Assembly (NCBI RefSeq): GCF_029760895.1
Contig: NZ_CP121679.1
Coordinates: forward strand, 1,302,001 to 1,366,000
Origin: Ancylobacter sp. WKF20
GTDB taxonomy: Bacteria > Pseudomonadota > Alphaproteobacteria > Rhizobiales > Xanthobacteraceae
Reading direction: 5' to 3'
DNA: 64,000 bases
Each line of letters opens with the position of its first letter. The stretch's first letter is position 1. Position numbers and translations under genes: made by a program. Under the pieces are notes generated by a model, which worked only from the letters and a program-made list of their open reading frames with translations, was not told the DNA's origin and made no database searches. This document shows, one piece after another, positions 28,038-38,333 of the stretch.

Positions 28038-29162
28038 TCAACTGTTCTCGCTACCGCGGCTGGCGCGGTACATGGGCATGAGGACACGGAAGGTGGTGCG
28101 GCGCGGCTGGCTGTCGCATTCGATGATGCCGCCATGGTCGCCGACGATCTTCGCCACCAAAGCGAGGCCGAGACCGGTGCCGGTCGGCTTGGTGGTGACG
28201 AAGGGATCGAACAAATGAGGCATCAGGTCCTCCGGCACGCCGGGGCCATTGTCCCTCACGCAGAATTCCAGCGGCAGGCTCACGCGCGCCGGCGCGCCGG
28301 GCACCATGAGGCGCACGCCGGGGCGGAAAGCCGTGGTGAGATGAATCTCACCATCTGAAGCATCTCCAATGGCTTCCGCCGCGTTCTTCACCAGATTCAG
28401 GAACACCTGCACCAGCTGGTCGCGGTTGGCGAATACCGGCGGCAGCGAGGGATCGTATTCCTCGAGGAAACGGATCTTGCGGGCGAAGCCGGAGCTGGCG
28501 AGCGTGCGCACATGCTCCAGCACCGCGTGGATGTTGACCGGCTCGCGCTCGATCGGGCGCTCGTCGGAAAACACCTCCATGCGGTCGACCAGCTTCACGA
28601 TGCGGTCGGCCTCGTCGGTGATGAGGCGGGTGAGCGAGCGATCATCATCGCTGGCGGAGAGTTCCAGCAACTGCGCGGCGCCGCGAATGCCGGAGAGCGG
28701 GTTCTTGATCTCATGCGCGAGCATGGCCGCCAGCGCCGTCACCGAACGGGCGGCACCGCGATGGGTGAGCTGACGGTCCATCTTGTCGGCGATGGTCCGC
28801 TCCTGGAGCATGATGACCACATGGCCGGCGACCTCGGAAAGCGGCGCGACATGGATGTCGACGATGCGCTCGCCGCCATTGCGCGGCGTGCCGAGATCAA
28901 CCCGGTATTCATTTACCGCAGCACCACGCGTGCGCACCTGATCGACCAGCGACAGGATCGGGCTGCCGAAGGGCACGAAATCCTGCAGGCGGTGGCGCAC
29001 CAGCACGGCCAGCGACGCTTCGAAGAAAGCCTCGGCCGCGACATTGGCGTCGATCAGCCGGCCGTCCTCCGCGACCGTCACCACCGGGTGCGGAAGGGCG
29101 TTGACCACGGCATCCGCATTGGCGCGGCGCGTGCTGACGGGTTCGATAGGCGCCGACGTCAT
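28038..29162 (-). CDS. ntrB: NtrB, nitrogen regulation histidine kinase
   Basis: A soluble histidine kinase/phosphatase of 374 residues, controlled by PII proteins in other bacteria. The PAS domain spans about 18-125, the phospho-acceptor is His140 in [18 protein letters not shown], and the ATPase domain has [17 protein letters not shown] and GTGLGLALV. The ATG at 29162 overlaps the dusB stop (ATGA), in keeping with the conserved dusB-ntrB-ntrC operon. Confidence 0.95.
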   Translation of the reverse strand: MTSAPIEPVSTRRANADAVVNALPHPVVTVAEDGRLIDANVAAEAFFEASLAVLVRHRLQDFVPFGSPILSLVDQVRTRGAAVNEYRVDLGTPRNGGERIVDIHVAPLSEVAGHVVIMLQERTIADKMDRQLTHRGAARSVTALAAMLAHEIKNPLSGIRGAAQLLELSASDDDRSLTRLITDEADRIVKLVDRMEVFSDERPIEREPVNIHAVLEHVRTLASSGFARKIRFLEEYDPSLPPVFANRDQLVQVFLNLVKNAAEAIGDASDGEIHLTTAFRPGVRLMVPGAPARVSLPLEFCVRDNGPGVPEDLMPHLFDPFVTTKPTGTGLGLALVAKIVGDHGGIIECDSQPRRTTFRVLMPMYRASRGSENS

Positions 29163-30190
29163 GCCGCGTGTCTCCATGCGAGGTCGTCATAGGCATCGCG
29201 AAGGCCGGCGACGACCTGGGCGGGCTCATCGAGCGTCAGCAGGCGCTGACGCCAGAAGCGGGCGCGCTCGGGCTCGCGCCCGGCGCTCTGCGCAGCGGCC
29301 GCCAGTGCCCAGCCGATGTGCTTGCGGGCGCAGCGAATGCCAAGCTCGCGGCCGTAATGGGACAGCCAGCCGTCATAAAGCTCCAGAAGAACTTCACGCT
29401 GCTCATCCAGCGCCGGATCTGCGGGCACGCGGCCGCTGGCCAGCCGTGTCGCGACCTGGCCGGGGAACCAGGGGCGACCCTGCGCGCCGCGCCCGATCAT
29501 CACGCCGGCGGCGCCGGAAGCAGCGAGCATGGCGGGAGCGTCGTCGGCTTCGACCAGATCGCCATTGGCGAGCACGGGAATGGATACCGCCTCGGAGATT
29601 GCCCGGATGGCGCCCCAATCGGCCTGGCCGGTGTAGAACTGGCAGCGGGTGCGGCCGTGAATGGTGACGAGCTGCACGCCGATGGCTTCGGCCCGACGGG
29701 CGAGCTCCGGTGCGACGGTTGCGGTATCATCCCACCCCAAACGGGTTTTCAGCGTCACCGGCACCTTCACGGCGCCAACGACCGCCTCGATGATGCGGGT
29801 GGCGAGATCGAGATCACGCAGCAGCGCCGAGCCGGCGAGGCCGGTGGTCACGCGCTTGGCCGGGCAGCCCATATTGATGTCGATGATGGCCGCACCCGCC
29901 CCTTCGGCGATCTGCGCGGCATAGGCCATGGAGGCCGGCTCATTGCCGGCGAGCTGCACGGCGTGGATGGCGACGCCTTCCCCCTCCGCCCGCAGCACCG
30001 TTTCCTCATGGCCGCGCGCCAGCGCGTCGGAGGCCACCATTTCCGAGACGACCAGCCCCGCCCCGTAGCGCAGCGCCATACGGCGCAGGGGCGCATCGGT
30101 GATGCCGGCCATCGGCGCAAGCACCACGCGGTTCGGCACCGGAACCGGCCCGATCGGTAAGGGGGTGTTGGGGAACGCGGAAAGGATCAA
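29159..30190 (-). CDS. dusB: tRNA-dihydrouridine synthase DusB (NifR3)
   Basis: A flavoenzyme of 343 residues that reduces specific uridines in tRNA. The FMN barrel shows [27 protein letters not shown] with the catalytic Cys109, and [14 protein letters not shown]. Its older name nifR3 reflects its place upstream of ntrBC. No ATG or GTG precedes the barrel start appropriately; TTG at 30190 is the probable start. The C-terminus overlaps ntrB. Confidence 0.94.
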   Translation of the reverse strand: MILSAFPNTPLPIGPVPVPNRVVLAPMAGITDAPLRRMALRYGAGLVVSEMVASDALARGHEETVLRAEGEGVAIHAVQLAGNEPASMAYAAQIAEGAGAAIIDINMGCPAKRVTTGLAGSALLRDLDLATRIIEAVVGAVKVPVTLKTRLGWDDTATVAPELARRAEAIGVQLVTIHGRTRCQFYTGQADWGAIRAISEAVSIPVLANGDLVEADDAPAMLAASGAAGVMIGRGAQGRPWFPGQVATRLASGRVPADPALDEQREVLLELYDGWLSHYGRELGIRCARKHIGWALAAAAQSAGREPERARFWRQRLLTLDEPAQVVAGLRDAYDDLAWRHAA

Positions 30191-30390
30191 GCCTTCATCA
30201 CTCGATGCACAGGAAATGAGCCCGGCTGGCTGTGCCTACATAATAGCCATGCCGAGCCTGCCATCAACCCTTCCAAGTGACTTATGTCAAATGATTTGCA
30301 AAGGCCCTGCGCTTTTGCGCTAAACGGGCGTCAAGGACAAGCACGGGCTGATGAAGGCGAGGTCAGCCGACGAGGTGGTAGACGACGGCG
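30191..30390. promoter_or_regulatory. Divergent dusB/ispDF intergenic region
   Basis: This 200-nt region must hold divergent promoters. The dyad CAAATGATTTG occupies 30288-30298, next to TGACTTATGTCA (30278-30289). A candidate ispDF promoter is TTGCAA (30296-30301) with GCTAAA (30319-30324), spacing 17, only a partial consensus match. No ORF of its own is convincing. Confidence 0.35.
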
Positions 30391-31554
30391 ATGCGCATAG
30401 ACGTGATCGTGGTGGCGGCAGGGCGCGGGCAGCGGGCCGGCGAGGGTATTCCCAAGCAGTTTCGCCGGGTTGGTGGCACCACCGTGCTGCGCCGGACGCT
30501 GCAGGGCTTTCTCGGCGAGCCCGGCATCCGCCAGGTGCTACCCGTGATCAATCCCGAACACGCCGCGCTCTGCGCCGAATCGACCGACGGCCTCAGCGGT
30601 ATTTTGACACCGGTTTTCGGCGGAGCGACGCGGCAGGCCTCGGTCCGCGCCGGGCTGGAGGCGCTGGCGGACGACCCGCCGGACCTCGTTCTGATCCATG
30701 ATGCCGCCCGCCCCTTCCTCACCGCACGGCTGGTGGCCGACGCCATTACGGCCGCCAGCGCCCATGGCGCGGCGATTCCCGCCCTGCCCCTCGTCGATAC
30801 GGTGAAGGCGCTGAGTGACGCCGACGCCCTCGCCACGGGCCCGGATCGCGACCGGCTGCGCACCGTGCAGACCCCGCAGGCCTTCCATTACCCGTTGATT
30901 CTCAACGCACATCGCGCCGCGACCCGCGACGACCTGACCGATGATGCCGCCGTCGCCGAGGCGGCCGGTCATCGCGTCGTCGCCTTCCCCGGCGATCCCG
31001 CCAATGTCAAACTCACCACGCCCGAGGATTTCGTGACCGCCGAACGCCGCCTCGCTGCCGACCTTCTCGATGTGCGCACCGCCACGGGCTTCGATGTCCA
31101 TGCCTTTGGCGACGGCGATCATGTGATGCTTGGCGGTGTAAAAATACCGTTCGAGTATGGGCTGGCCGGGCATTCGGACGCCGACGTGGTGCTGCACGCT
31201 CTTACCGACGCACTTCTAGGAACGGTCGCAAGTGCCGATATCGGCTACCATTTTCCGCCGTCTGACCCGCAGTGGAAAGGCGCCGCCTCCGACCGTTTTC
31301 TCGCCCATGCGGCGGGCCTTGTACGGCAGGCGGGTGGGCTCATCACTCATCTCGACACGACGGTAATATGTGAGGCGCCGAAGATCGGGCCGCACCGCGA
31401 GGCCATGCGCCAGCGCATCGCGGAGATCGTCGAGATCTCCCCGGCGCGGGTCTCGGTGAAGGCGACCACCAGCGAAAAGCTGGGCTTTACCGGCCGCCGC
31501 GAAGGCATCGCCGCCCTCGCCGCGGCGACCGTTCGGCTACCCTGGATCGACTAA
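30391..31554 (+). CDS. ispDF: Bifunctional IspD/IspF isoprenoid (MEP pathway) enzyme
   Basis: A fusion of 2-C-methyl-D-erythritol 4-phosphate cytidylyltransferase (about 1-225) and 2-C-methyl-D-erythritol 2,4-cyclodiphosphate synthase (about 230-387); 387 residues. IspD shows [20 protein letters not shown] and VQTPQAF. IspF shows TGFDVHAF with the zinc-binding Asp and His, and [18 protein letters not shown]. Fusion is common in alphaproteobacteria, where the intermediate enzyme IspE is encoded elsewhere. It diverges from dusB. Confidence 0.96.
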   Translation: MRIDVIVVAAGRGQRAGEGIPKQFRRVGGTTVLRRTLQGFLGEPGIRQVLPVINPEHAALCAESTDGLSGILTPVFGGATRQASVRAGLEALADDPPDLVLIHDAARPFLTARLVADAITAASAHGAAIPALPLVDTVKALSDADALATGPDRDRLRTVQTPQAFHYPLILNAHRAATRDDLTDDAAVAEAAGHRVVAFPGDPANVKLTTPEDFVTAERRLAADLLDVRTATGFDVHAFGDGDHVMLGGVKIPFEYGLAGHSDADVVLHALTDALLGTVASADIGYHFPPSDPQWKGAASDRFLAHAAGLVRQAGGLITHLDTTVICEAPKIGPHREAMRQRIAEIVEISPARVSVKATTSEKLGFTGRREGIAALAAATVRLPWID

Positions 31555-31558
31555 AACG

Positions 31559-31652
31559 CCGGTGCAGTGAGGTGACCAGTCAGTGCAGTCGGGTGGACGA
31601 TCTGTCCAATCCGGTGAACGATGAGTGCAGTGAGGATCACCCGATGACCGAT
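31559..31652. repeat. Three imperfect copies of a GTGCAGT-headed repeat in the ispDF-cinA gap
   Basis: GTGCAGT(G/C) begins a unit at 31562, 31583 and 31626, followed by related (A/G)GG-rich and GA-rich stretches ending close to the cinA start. Parts match the mxaA tract in reverse complement: 31562-31574, 31592-31601 and 31620-31634. The cinA ATG lies within the last unit. Confidence 0.6.
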
Positions 31653-32165
31653 CAGCATCACGCCGACGCCATCGCGCTGGAAGCCATCCGGGTGCTCGAC
31701 CTCTGCCGTGCCCGCCGCCTCACCGTCGCCACGGCCGAATCCTGCACCGGCGGGCTGGTCGCCGGGGCGCTGACCGAGATCGCCGGCTCCTCGGATGTGG
31801 TCGACCGCGGCCTCGTCACCTATTCCAACACGGCAAAAGAGCAGATGCTCGGCGTCTCCCCCGCGACGCTCGACGCCCATGGCGCGGTGAGCGCACAGAC
31901 GGCGCGGGAAATGGTCACGGGGCTGCTGCGTGTCGCCGGCACCTCGCTCGGCGTCTCCATCACCGGCATTGCCGGTCCGGGCGGTGGCTCGGCTCAGAAG
32001 CCTGTCGGGCTGGTGTATTTCGCGGCGGCGAGCGCGGGCGGGCGGCGTATCGAGCGGCGGGAGGTTTTCGCCGGGCAGGACCGCGCCGGCGTGCGGCGGC
32101 TCTCGGTGCTCACCGCGCTGGCGATGCTGGCCGAGCTGGCGGCTCAGGAACCCGTGACGCCCTGA
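31644..32165 (+). CDS. CinA C-terminal-domain protein (nicotinamide-nucleotide amidohydrolase family)
   Basis: A 173-residue stand-alone CinA-C domain, predicted to deamidate NMN in pyridine-nucleotide salvage. Signatures are TVATAESCTGGLVAGALTEI, RGLVTYSNTAKEQMLGV and GIAGPGGGSAQKPVGLVYFA. The N-terminal molybdopterin-binding domain of full CinA is absent. The ATG at 31644 is preferred to a GTG at 31572, which would add 24 repeat-encoded residues. The 3' end overlaps the convergent ratA-like gene by 22 nt. Confidence 0.88.
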   Translation: MTDQHHADAIALEAIRVLDLCRARRLTVATAESCTGGLVAGALTEIAGSSDVVDRGLVTYSNTAKEQMLGVSPATLDAHGAVSAQTAREMVTGLLRVAGTSLGVSITGIAGPGGGSAQKPVGLVYFAAASAGGRRIERREVFAGQDRAGVRRLSVLTALAMLAELAAQEPVTP

Positions 32166-32614
32166 GTGCGGTAGACCTCGTCCGCCCGCTGCTCGAACGC
32201 ATCGGCAAAGCGGCGGAAGGCGGCGTCGAACATCGCGCCCATCAGCAGGCCGAGCGTGCGCGAGCGAAACTCGTAGGAAATATAGAACTCGACCTCGCAG
32301 GCCCGGTCGCCCTGCGGCTTGAAGGTCCAGCGATTCTCCAGCCGGCTGAAAGGCCCGTCGAGATATTCCACGACGATGGAAAGGCGCGGCCGGTCCAGCG
32401 TCACCCGGCTGGTGAAGCTCTCGCGGAACACCTTGTAGGCGACCGTCATGTCGGCGACGAGAATGTCGACCCCGTCCCCGCTTGCCACCCGCCGGCGCAC
32501 CGACAGGCTCTCGCAGAGCGGCACGAATTCCGGGTAGCGCTCCACATCCGCCACAAGGTCGAACATGTTGGGAGCCGAGTGGCCGACCGTCCGCTTGTTA
32601 CGAAAGGACGGCAT
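32144..32614 (-). CDS. RatA/COQ10-type START-domain protein
   Basis: A 156-residue single START/SRPBCC domain (HSAPNMFDLVADVERYPEFV, RWTFKPQG, FRSRTLGLLMGAMFDAAFRR). Family members are called RatA toxin in E. coli and coenzyme-Q-binding COQ10 in mitochondria. In alphaproteobacteria a ubiquinone-binding or respiratory role is more likely, because no antitoxin partner is present. It starts 3 nt after the lipA stop, so it is a second cistron of lipA. Confidence 0.88.
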   Translation of the reverse strand: MPSFRNKRTVGHSAPNMFDLVADVERYPEFVPLCESLSVRRRVASGDGVDILVADMTVAYKVFRESFTSRVTLDRPRLSIVVEYLDGPFSRLENRWTFKPQGDRACEVEFYISYEFRSRTLGLLMGAMFDAAFRRFADAFEQRADEVYRTQGVTGS

Positions 32615-32617
32615 GGC

Positions 32618-33607
32618 TCAGGCGGTCATCAGCGGCGCGGCGACGGCGCTGCCGAGCTTGGCGGCCCGCGCGCTGCGCAGCCGGGCGAAATCCTCGCCGG
32701 CATGGTGGGAGGAGCGCGTCAGCGGGCTCGACGAGACCATGAGGAAGCCCTTGGCATAGGCGATGGTCTCGTAGGACTTGAACTCGTCCGGCGTGATGAA
32801 GGCCATGACCGGGTGATGCTTGCGGGTCGGCTGGAGGTACTGGCCGATGGTCATGAAGTCGATCTCCGCCGAGCGCAGATCGTCCATGAGCTGGAGCACC
32901 TCGTTCCGGACCTCGCCGAGCCCGACCATGATGCCGGACTTGGTGAAGATGGTCGGGTCCAACTCCTTCACCCGCTGCAGCAGGCGCAGCGAGTGGAAGT
33001 AGCGCGCACCGGGGCGGACCTTGAGGTAGAGCGAGGGCACGCATTCCAGATTGTGGTTGAACACGTCCGGCCGCGCCTCGACCACCACCTCCAGCGCCCC
33101 GTCCTTGCGCAGGAAATCGGGGGTGAGAATCTCGATGGTGGTCTTTGGGCTGGTGGCACGAATGGCGCGGATGGTCCGGGCGAAATGCTCGGCGCCGCCA
33201 TCCGCCAGGTCGTCGCGGTCCACCGAGGTGATGACGACATGCTCGAGCCCGAGCCGGGCAACGGCATCCGCCACCTTCTGCGGCTCATCCTGATCGAGTG
33301 GACCGGGCATGCCCGTGCGCACATTGCAGAAGGCACAGGCGCGCGTGCAGGTGTCGCCCATGATCATGAAGGTCGCGTGCTTCTTCTGCCAGCACTCGCC
33401 GATATTCGGGCAGCTCGCCTCCTCGCACACGGTGACGAGACCGTTGGCGCGGACGATGTTCGCGGTTTCCTGCCAGCCGGGCGTGCCGGGCGCGCGGACG
33501 CGGATCCAGTCCGGCTTCTTGAGCACGGGCGTCTCGGCGCGCTTCACCTTTTCCGGGTGGCGCGGCTTTTCGAGAGCGCGGTTCAGCGTGTTGAGGACGA
33601 CGACCAT
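32618..33607 (-). CDS. lipA: Lipoyl synthase
   Basis: A radical-SAM enzyme of 329 residues inserting two sulphurs into protein-bound octanoyl groups to form lipoate. The auxiliary cluster ligands are Cys61, Cys66 and Cys72 ([12 protein letters not shown]), and the radical-SAM cluster ligands are Cys87, Cys91 and Cys94 (CTRACAFC). The C-terminal serine ligand is probably within SSPLTRSS. Proximity to the pdh operon fits, since its E1-beta and E2 proteins carry lipoyl domains. A ribosome site GGAAGG precedes the ATG. Confidence 0.97.
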   Translation of the reverse strand: MVVVLNTLNRALEKPRHPEKVKRAETPVLKKPDWIRVRAPGTPGWQETANIVRANGLVTVCEEASCPNIGECWQKKHATFMIMGDTCTRACAFCNVRTGMPGPLDQDEPQKVADAVARLGLEHVVITSVDRDDLADGGAEHFARTIRAIRATSPKTTIEILTPDFLRKDGALEVVVEARPDVFNHNLECVPSLYLKVRPGARYFHSLRLLQRVKELDPTIFTKSGIMVGLGEVRNEVLQLMDDLRSAEIDFMTIGQYLQPTRKHHPVMAFITPDEFKSYETIAYAKGFLMVSSSPLTRSSHHAGEDFARLRSARAAKLGSAVAAPLMTA

Positions 33608-33623
33608 GGGCGACCTTCCGGGC

Positions 33624-33646
33624 GACGGCGCGGGAGGGGCGCCGTC
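33624..33646 (-). terminator. Hairpin between the GlsB-like gene and lipA
   Basis: GACGGCGC and GCGCCGTC form a perfect 8-bp stem with a 7-nt loop, 17 nt before the lipA ATG. There is no U-run, so it may be a structured lipA leader rather than a terminator. Confidence 0.35.
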
Positions 33647-33708
33647 CGTTCATTCCTAATCGAGCGCGCGGCGCGCGTCGACTGACAGCGGCGCAGAACG
33701 CCCCTGCG

Positions 33709-33957
33709 TCAGCGCCGGAACAGGCCCAGCAGGAACAGCAGCACGATGGCGCCGACCGACGAGACGATGAGGCTGCCGATCCAGCCGGCCTGAACGCTGA
33801 TGTTCAGTGTGGAGAACAGCAGCGCGCCGAGCAGCGAGCCGATGAGACCGACGAAAAGATTGGTCAGCAGCCCGTGGCTGCGACCCAAAGCCTTCTCCGC
33901 GATCCAGCCGGCGAAGATGCCGATGATGATTGCGCCGAATATGCCAACACCCGTCAT
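33709..33957 (-). CDS. GlsB/YeaQ/YmgE-family small membrane protein
   Basis: An 82-residue transglycosylase-associated/stress-response membrane protein with three hydrophobic segments (about 2-20, 29-48 and 58-78) and the family motif GWIAEKALGRSHGL. The family is often induced by stress, and its molecular function is unsettled. It has a strong AGGAGG ribosome site and lies alone between lpd and lipA, with its own gaps on both sides, so it is probably a separate unit. Confidence 0.85.
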   Translation of the reverse strand: MTGVGIFGAIIIGIFAGWIAEKALGRSHGLLTNLFVGLIGSLLGALLFSTLNISVQAGWIGSLIVSSVGAIVLLFLLGLFRR

Positions 33958-34038
33958 GGTACCTCCTGCGATACGTCATCGAATGTGGCGATCCGCCGGT
34001 ATATCGGCAAGATCTGGCGCCCTGCCTCGCGGCTGAAA

Positions 34039-34065
34039 GGCGCGTGACCTCGCGGGCCACGCGCC
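34039..34065 (-). terminator. Probable terminator of the pdh operon after lpd
   Basis: GGCGCGTG and CACGCGCC form a perfect 8-bp stem with an 11-nt loop, beginning 5 nt after the lpd stop on the minus strand and followed by TTTC. The U-run is short, so efficiency is uncertain. Confidence 0.5.
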
Positions 34066-34070
34066 GCCGG

Positions 34071-35495
34071 TCACATATGGATGGCGCGGCCGAAGGCGGC
34101 GAGCACGCTTTCATGCATGGTCTCGGACACCGTCGGGTGCGGGAACACCGCGTTGATCAGCTCTTCCTCGGTGGTCTCGAGATTCATAGCCAGCACGAAG
34201 CCCTGAATCATCTCGGTGACCTCGGCGCCGACCAGATGCGCGCCAAGCAGGCGGCCGGTCTTGGCGTCGAAAATAGTCTTCACCAGACCCTCGGATTCGC
34301 CGAGCGCCACGGCCTTGCCATTGCCGATGAAGGGGAAGCGGCCGACCTTGATCTCGTAGCCGGCTTCCTTCGCCTTCTTCTCGGTGAGGCCGACAGAGGC
34401 GACCTGCGGCATGCAGTAGGTGCAGCCGGGGATCATCAGCTTGTCCATCGGGTGGGCGTGCTTGCCGGCGATGGCTTCCGCCGCGATCACGCCCTCATGC
34501 TCGGCCTTGTGGGCGAGCATGGGCGGGCCGGCGACGTCGCCAATGGCCCACAGGCCCGGCACATTGGTGCGGCACAGGCCGTCGATCACCACGCAGCCGC
34601 GATCGGTCTTCACGCCGAGCGCCTCGAGGCCGAGATTCTCGATATTGCCGACGACGCCCACGGCGGAGATCAGCCGGTCGGCGGTAATGGTCTGGCTCTT
34701 GCCGTCGGCCGTCTCGACCGTGGCGGTGACGCTGTCCGCGCCCTTCACCACCTTGGAGACCTTGGCGCCGGTGAGGATCTTGATGCCCTGCTTCTCGAAG
34801 CGCTTCTTGGCGTGCTCGGCGATCTCCTCATCCTCTACGGGGAGAATCTGCGGCAGCAGCTCGACGATGGTCACGTCCGAGCCCATCGCCTTGTAGAAGG
34901 AGGCGAATTCGACGCCGATGGCGCCCGAGCCCATGATCAGCAGCGACTTCGGCACGCTCGCCGGGGCCAGCGCCTCGAAATAGGTCCAGATCAGCTTCTT
35001 GTCGGGCTCGATGCCGGGCAGCGCGCGCGGGCGGGCGCCGGTGGCGATGACGATGTTCTTCGCCGTGTACTCGCCGGGCGGCAGCACGCCCTTGGGCGGC
35101 GTCTCCGGCGCGACGGAAGCCGTCACCGTGACCTTGCCGGGGGCGGTCAGGGTCGCCTGCCCCCAGATCACATCGACCTTGTTCTTCTTCAAGAGGAAGC
35201 CGACGCCATTGCTCATCTGGGCGGAGATGCCGCGCGAGCGCTTCACCACCCCGGCAATGTCGACGCCGAACTTCTCGGCGACGAGGCCGTAATCCTTGGC
35301 GTGCTCGATATAGTGGTAGATCTCGGCCGAGCGCAGCAGCGCCTTGGCCGGGATGCAGCCCCAGTTCGGGCAGATGCCGCCGACATATCGCCGCTCGATG
35401 ACGCCGACCTTGAGACCGAGCTGGGCGGCGCGGATAGCCCCGACATAACCGCCGGGGCCCGAGCCGATGAAGAGGACGTCGTAGGTGTTCGCCAT
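34071..35495 (-). CDS. lpdA: Dihydrolipoamide dehydrogenase (E3)
   Basis: A FAD disulphide oxidoreductase of 474 residues that reoxidises lipoyl groups of pyruvate dehydrogenase. FAD site GSGPGGYVGAIRAAQLG; redox-active Cys42 and Cys47 in GGICPNWGCIPAKA; NAD site GSGAIGVEFASF; interface His-Glu in HPTVSETMHE. It lacks the N-terminal lipoyl domain found on some E3 proteins. It is the last gene of the pdh operon, 9 nt after pdhC. Confidence 0.96.
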   Translation of the reverse strand: MANTYDVLFIGSGPGGYVGAIRAAQLGLKVGVIERRYVGGICPNWGCIPAKALLRSAEIYHYIEHAKDYGLVAEKFGVDIAGVVKRSRGISAQMSNGVGFLLKKNKVDVIWGQATLTAPGKVTVTASVAPETPPKGVLPPGEYTAKNIVIATGARPRALPGIEPDKKLIWTYFEALAPASVPKSLLIMGSGAIGVEFASFYKAMGSDVTIVELLPQILPVEDEEIAEHAKKRFEKQGIKILTGAKVSKVVKGADSVTATVETADGKSQTITADRLISAVGVVGNIENLGLEALGVKTDRGCVVIDGLCRTNVPGLWAIGDVAGPPMLAHKAEHEGVIAAEAIAGKHAHPMDKLMIPGCTYCMPQVASVGLTEKKAKEAGYEIKVGRFPFIGNGKAVALGESEGLVKTIFDAKTGRLLGAHLVGAEVTEMIQGFVLAMNLETTEEELINAVFPHPTVSETMHESVLAAFGRAIHM

Positions 35496-35504
35496 GATCG
35501 TTCC

Positions 35505-36863
35505 TCAGACCAGCATGGACATCGGCTTCTCGATGATCGCCTTGAAGGCGCTGAGAAGCTGGGCGCCCATGGCGCCGTCCATCACCCGGTGATCGCAGGA
35601 GATGGTGACGGTCATCTGCGTGGCGACGGTCAGTTCGCCCTTGCGCACCACCGCGCGCTGCTCGCTCGCGCCGACCGCGAGGATGGTCGCGTGCGGCGGG
35701 TTGATGATGGCGGTGAAGTGCTTCATCCCGAACATGCCGAGATTGGAGATCGCCGAGGAGCCGCCCTGGTACTCGTTCGGCGCCAGCTTCTTGTTGCGGG
35801 CGCGGATGGCGAGGTCGCGGGTCTCGTTGGAGATCGCGGAGAGCGTCTTGGTCTCGGCCTTGCGGATGATCGGGGTCAAGAGGCCCTTGCCGCCGTCGAT
35901 CGCCACGGCGACGCCGATGTCGGAGTGCTTCAGCTTGAGGTAGCGGTCGCCGCCCCACACCATGTTGGCATCCGGCACCTGCTGGAAGGCGAGCGCGTAG
36001 GCCTTGATGACGAAGTCGTTGACCGAGAGCTTGTAGGACGGCTTGCCATCCTTCTCGGGCGCGGCCTTGTTCAGCTCCTCGCGCAGCTTCAAGAGCGCGT
36101 CCATGTCGCAATCCACCGTCAGGTAGAAAGTCGGCACGGTCTGGCGGGCCTCGGTCATGCGCTGGGCGATGACGCGGCGCATCCCGTCGAGCGGGATCTC
36201 CTCATAGGTGCCCGGCTCGTAATAGGCCTTGGCCTGTTCCAGCACGGCGGCATTGGACGGCGCGGCCGCGACGGGAGCGGGAGCCGCCGCCTTGGGCGCG
36301 GGAGCCGCAGCGGCCGGGGCAGAGGCGGGCTTGGCCGCACCCGGCTGGGCGGTGGCGACATCGGCGGCGACGATGCGCCCGCGCGGGCCGGAGCCCTTCA
36401 CGAAAGCGAGGTCGACGCCCTTGTCCTTGGCGAGACGACGGGCCAGAGGCGAGGCGAAGATGCGCGCGCCCGCGGCAACCGGCGCGGCAGCGGGAGCAGC
36501 CGCGACGGGCGCGGCCGCAGGGGCCGACACCGGAGCAGGCTCGGCGGCCTTCGGGGCTTCAGCCTTAGGCGCCTCAACCTTGGGGGCGGCGCCGCCGGCG
36601 GCGATGGCCTTGGCGTCCTCGCCCTCGGTGGCGAGCACGGCGATGAGCTGGTTCACCGGCACGTCGGCCGAGCCTTCCGGCACGAGGATCTTGGCGAGCA
36701 CGCCCTCGTCGATCGCCTCGACCTCCATCGTCGCCTTGTCGGTCTCGATCTCGGCGATGACGTCACCCGGCGCGACCTTGTCGCCTTCCTTCTTCAGCCA
36801 TTTCGCGAGGTTGCCCTTCTCCATCGTCGGAGACAGGGCCGGCATCAGGATGTCGATGGGCAT
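35505..36863 (-). CDS. pdhC: Pyruvate dehydrogenase E2, dihydrolipoamide acetyltransferase
   Basis: The core of the pyruvate dehydrogenase complex, 452 residues: one lipoyl domain (lipoyl-Lys43 in [11 protein letters not shown]), an Ala/Pro-rich linker, a peripheral-subunit-binding domain ([20 protein letters not shown]) and a catalytic domain ending with [14 protein letters not shown] (DHRxxDG). Its first 50 residues are nearly identical to those of PdhB, indicating a copied lipoyl domain. Gap to pdhB 14 nt. Confidence 0.96.
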   Translation of the reverse strand: MPIDILMPALSPTMEKGNLAKWLKKEGDKVAPGDVIAEIETDKATMEVEAIDEGVLAKILVPEGSADVPVNQLIAVLATEGEDAKAIAAGGAAPKVEAPKAEAPKAAEPAPVSAPAAAPVAAAPAAAPVAAGARIFASPLARRLAKDKGVDLAFVKGSGPRGRIVAADVATAQPGAAKPASAPAAAAPAPKAAAPAPVAAAPSNAAVLEQAKAYYEPGTYEEIPLDGMRRVIAQRMTEARQTVPTFYLTVDCDMDALLKLREELNKAAPEKDGKPSYKLSVNDFVIKAYALAFQQVPDANMVWGGDRYLKLKHSDIGVAVAIDGGKGLLTPIIRKAETKTLSAISNETRDLAIRARNKKLAPNEYQGGSSAISNLGMFGMKHFTAIINPPHATILAVGASEQRAVVRKGELTVATQMTVTISCDHRVMDGAMGAQLLSAFKAIIEKPMSMLV

Positions 36864-36877
36864 GGCGTCCTCCGGCC

Positions 36878-38293
36878 TCAGCGATAGGTGACGGCGCGGG
36901 CGGCGTCGATCACGTCCTGCACCGACGGCAAAGCGAGCTTTTCGAGGTTGGCGGCGTAGGGCATCGGCACGTCCTTGCCGGTGACGCGCAGCACGGGGGC
37001 GTCGAGATAGTCAAACGCCTTTTCCATCAGCTGGGCGACGATCTCGGCGCCGACACCGGACTGGTGCCAGCCCTCTTCCACCGTCACGCAGCGCCCGGTC
37101 TTCTTCACCGAGGCGAGGATGGTGTCGACATCCATCGGGCGGATGGTGCGCAGGTCGATGACTTCCGCCTCGATGCCGAGCTTGGAGAGCTCCTCGGCGG
37201 CCTTGAGCGCGTAGTTCATGCCGATGGACCAGGCCACCAGCGTCACATCCTTGCCCGGCCGGGCGATCTTCGCCTTGCCGATCGGGACGATGAAGTCGTC
37301 GAGCTTCGGCACCGGCGAGGAGTGGCCGTACAGGATCTCGTTCTCAAGGAAGATGATCGGGTTCGGGTCGCGGATCGCCGCCTTGAGCAGGCCCTTGGCA
37401 TCAGCCGCCGTGAACGGGGCGATGACCTTGAGGCCCGGAATGTGGCTGTACCAGGCGGTGTAGTCCTGGCTGTGCTGGGCGGCGACGCGGGCGGCGGCGC
37501 CGTTCGGGCCGCGGAACACGATGGAGCACTGGATCTGACCGCCGGACATGTAGAGCGTCTTGGCGGCCGAGTTGATGATCTGGTCGATCGCCTGCATGGC
37601 GAAGTTGAAGGTCATGAACTCGACGATGGGCTTCAGCCCCGCCATCGCCGCGCCGACGCCGACACCGGCAAAGCCGTGCTCGGTGATCGGGGTGTCGATG
37701 ACGCGCTTGGCGCCGAATTCCTGAAGGAGGCCCTGGGTGATCTTGTAGGCGCCCTGATACTCGGCGACTTCCTCGCCCATGACGAAGACGTCGCCGTCAC
37801 GGCGCATTTCCTCGGCCATGGCGTCGCGCAGCGCCTCGCGCATTGTCTGGTTCACGAACTCGGTGCCCTCCGGCACGTCCGGCTCGGGCAGCGCCTCGGG
37901 CTGCGGCGGGTTGGCCACGGCGGAATTGATGATGGCAGGCGCAGCCGGGGCCGCGGCGGCGACCGGGGAGGACTCAAGCGGGGCGGCAGCCACCGGCGGG
38001 GCCGATTCGGCGGCCTGCGGAGCCGGCGCGCTTACCGCGTTCGCATCCTCGCCATCGGCCAGGATGACCGCGATCGGCGTATTCACCGCGACGTCCTGCG
38101 TCCCCTCGGGCACGAGGATCTTGCCGAGGGTGCCCTCGTCGATCGCCTCGACCTCCATGGTGGCCTTGTCGGTCTCGATCTCGGCGATCACGTCGCCGGA
38201 CTTGACCGCATCGCCTTCTTTCTTGAGCCACTTGGCCAGATTTCCCTTCTCCATGGTCGGAGACAGGGCCGGCATCAGAATTTCGGTCGGCAT
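36878..38293 (-). CDS. pdhB: Pyruvate dehydrogenase E1 beta subunit with N-terminal lipoyl domain
   Basis: The E1-beta half of thiamine-diphosphate-dependent pyruvate dehydrogenase, 471 residues. About 130 N-terminal residues add a lipoyl domain (Lys43 in [11 protein letters not shown]) and an Ala/Pro linker before the transketolase-type domain ([30 protein letters not shown]). Such fusions are typical of alphaproteobacterial PdhB. The ATG at 38293 starts the lipoyl domain directly; an upstream in-frame start is not needed. Confidence 0.96.
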   Translation of the reverse strand: MPTEILMPALSPTMEKGNLAKWLKKEGDAVKSGDVIAEIETDKATMEVEAIDEGTLGKILVPEGTQDVAVNTPIAVILADGEDANAVSAPAPQAAESAPPVAAAPLESSPVAAAAPAAPAIINSAVANPPQPEALPEPDVPEGTEFVNQTMREALRDAMAEEMRRDGDVFVMGEEVAEYQGAYKITQGLLQEFGAKRVIDTPITEHGFAGVGVGAAMAGLKPIVEFMTFNFAMQAIDQIINSAAKTLYMSGGQIQCSIVFRGPNGAAARVAAQHSQDYTAWYSHIPGLKVIAPFTAADAKGLLKAAIRDPNPIIFLENEILYGHSSPVPKLDDFIVPIGKAKIARPGKDVTLVAWSIGMNYALKAAEELSKLGIEAEVIDLRTIRPMDVDTILASVKKTGRCVTVEEGWHQSGVGAEIVAQLMEKAFDYLDAPVLRVTGKDVPMPYAANLEKLALPSVQDVIDAARAVTYR

Positions 38294-38333
38294 GGCGGCG
38301 TTCCCCAAAAAGAACGTGAGGCGAGATCGCGCG

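Noticed and set aside
32144..32614. Type II toxin-antitoxin module suggested by the RatA name
   Set aside because: No antitoxin gene is adjacent, and the gene is a cistron of lipA; the COQ10-like START domain reading is more likely.
33930..36887. A 985-codon open frame on the plus strand
   Set aside because: It lies wholly antisense to lpd and pdhC, whose catalytic motifs are intact; long antisense frames are expected in GC-rich coding DNA.
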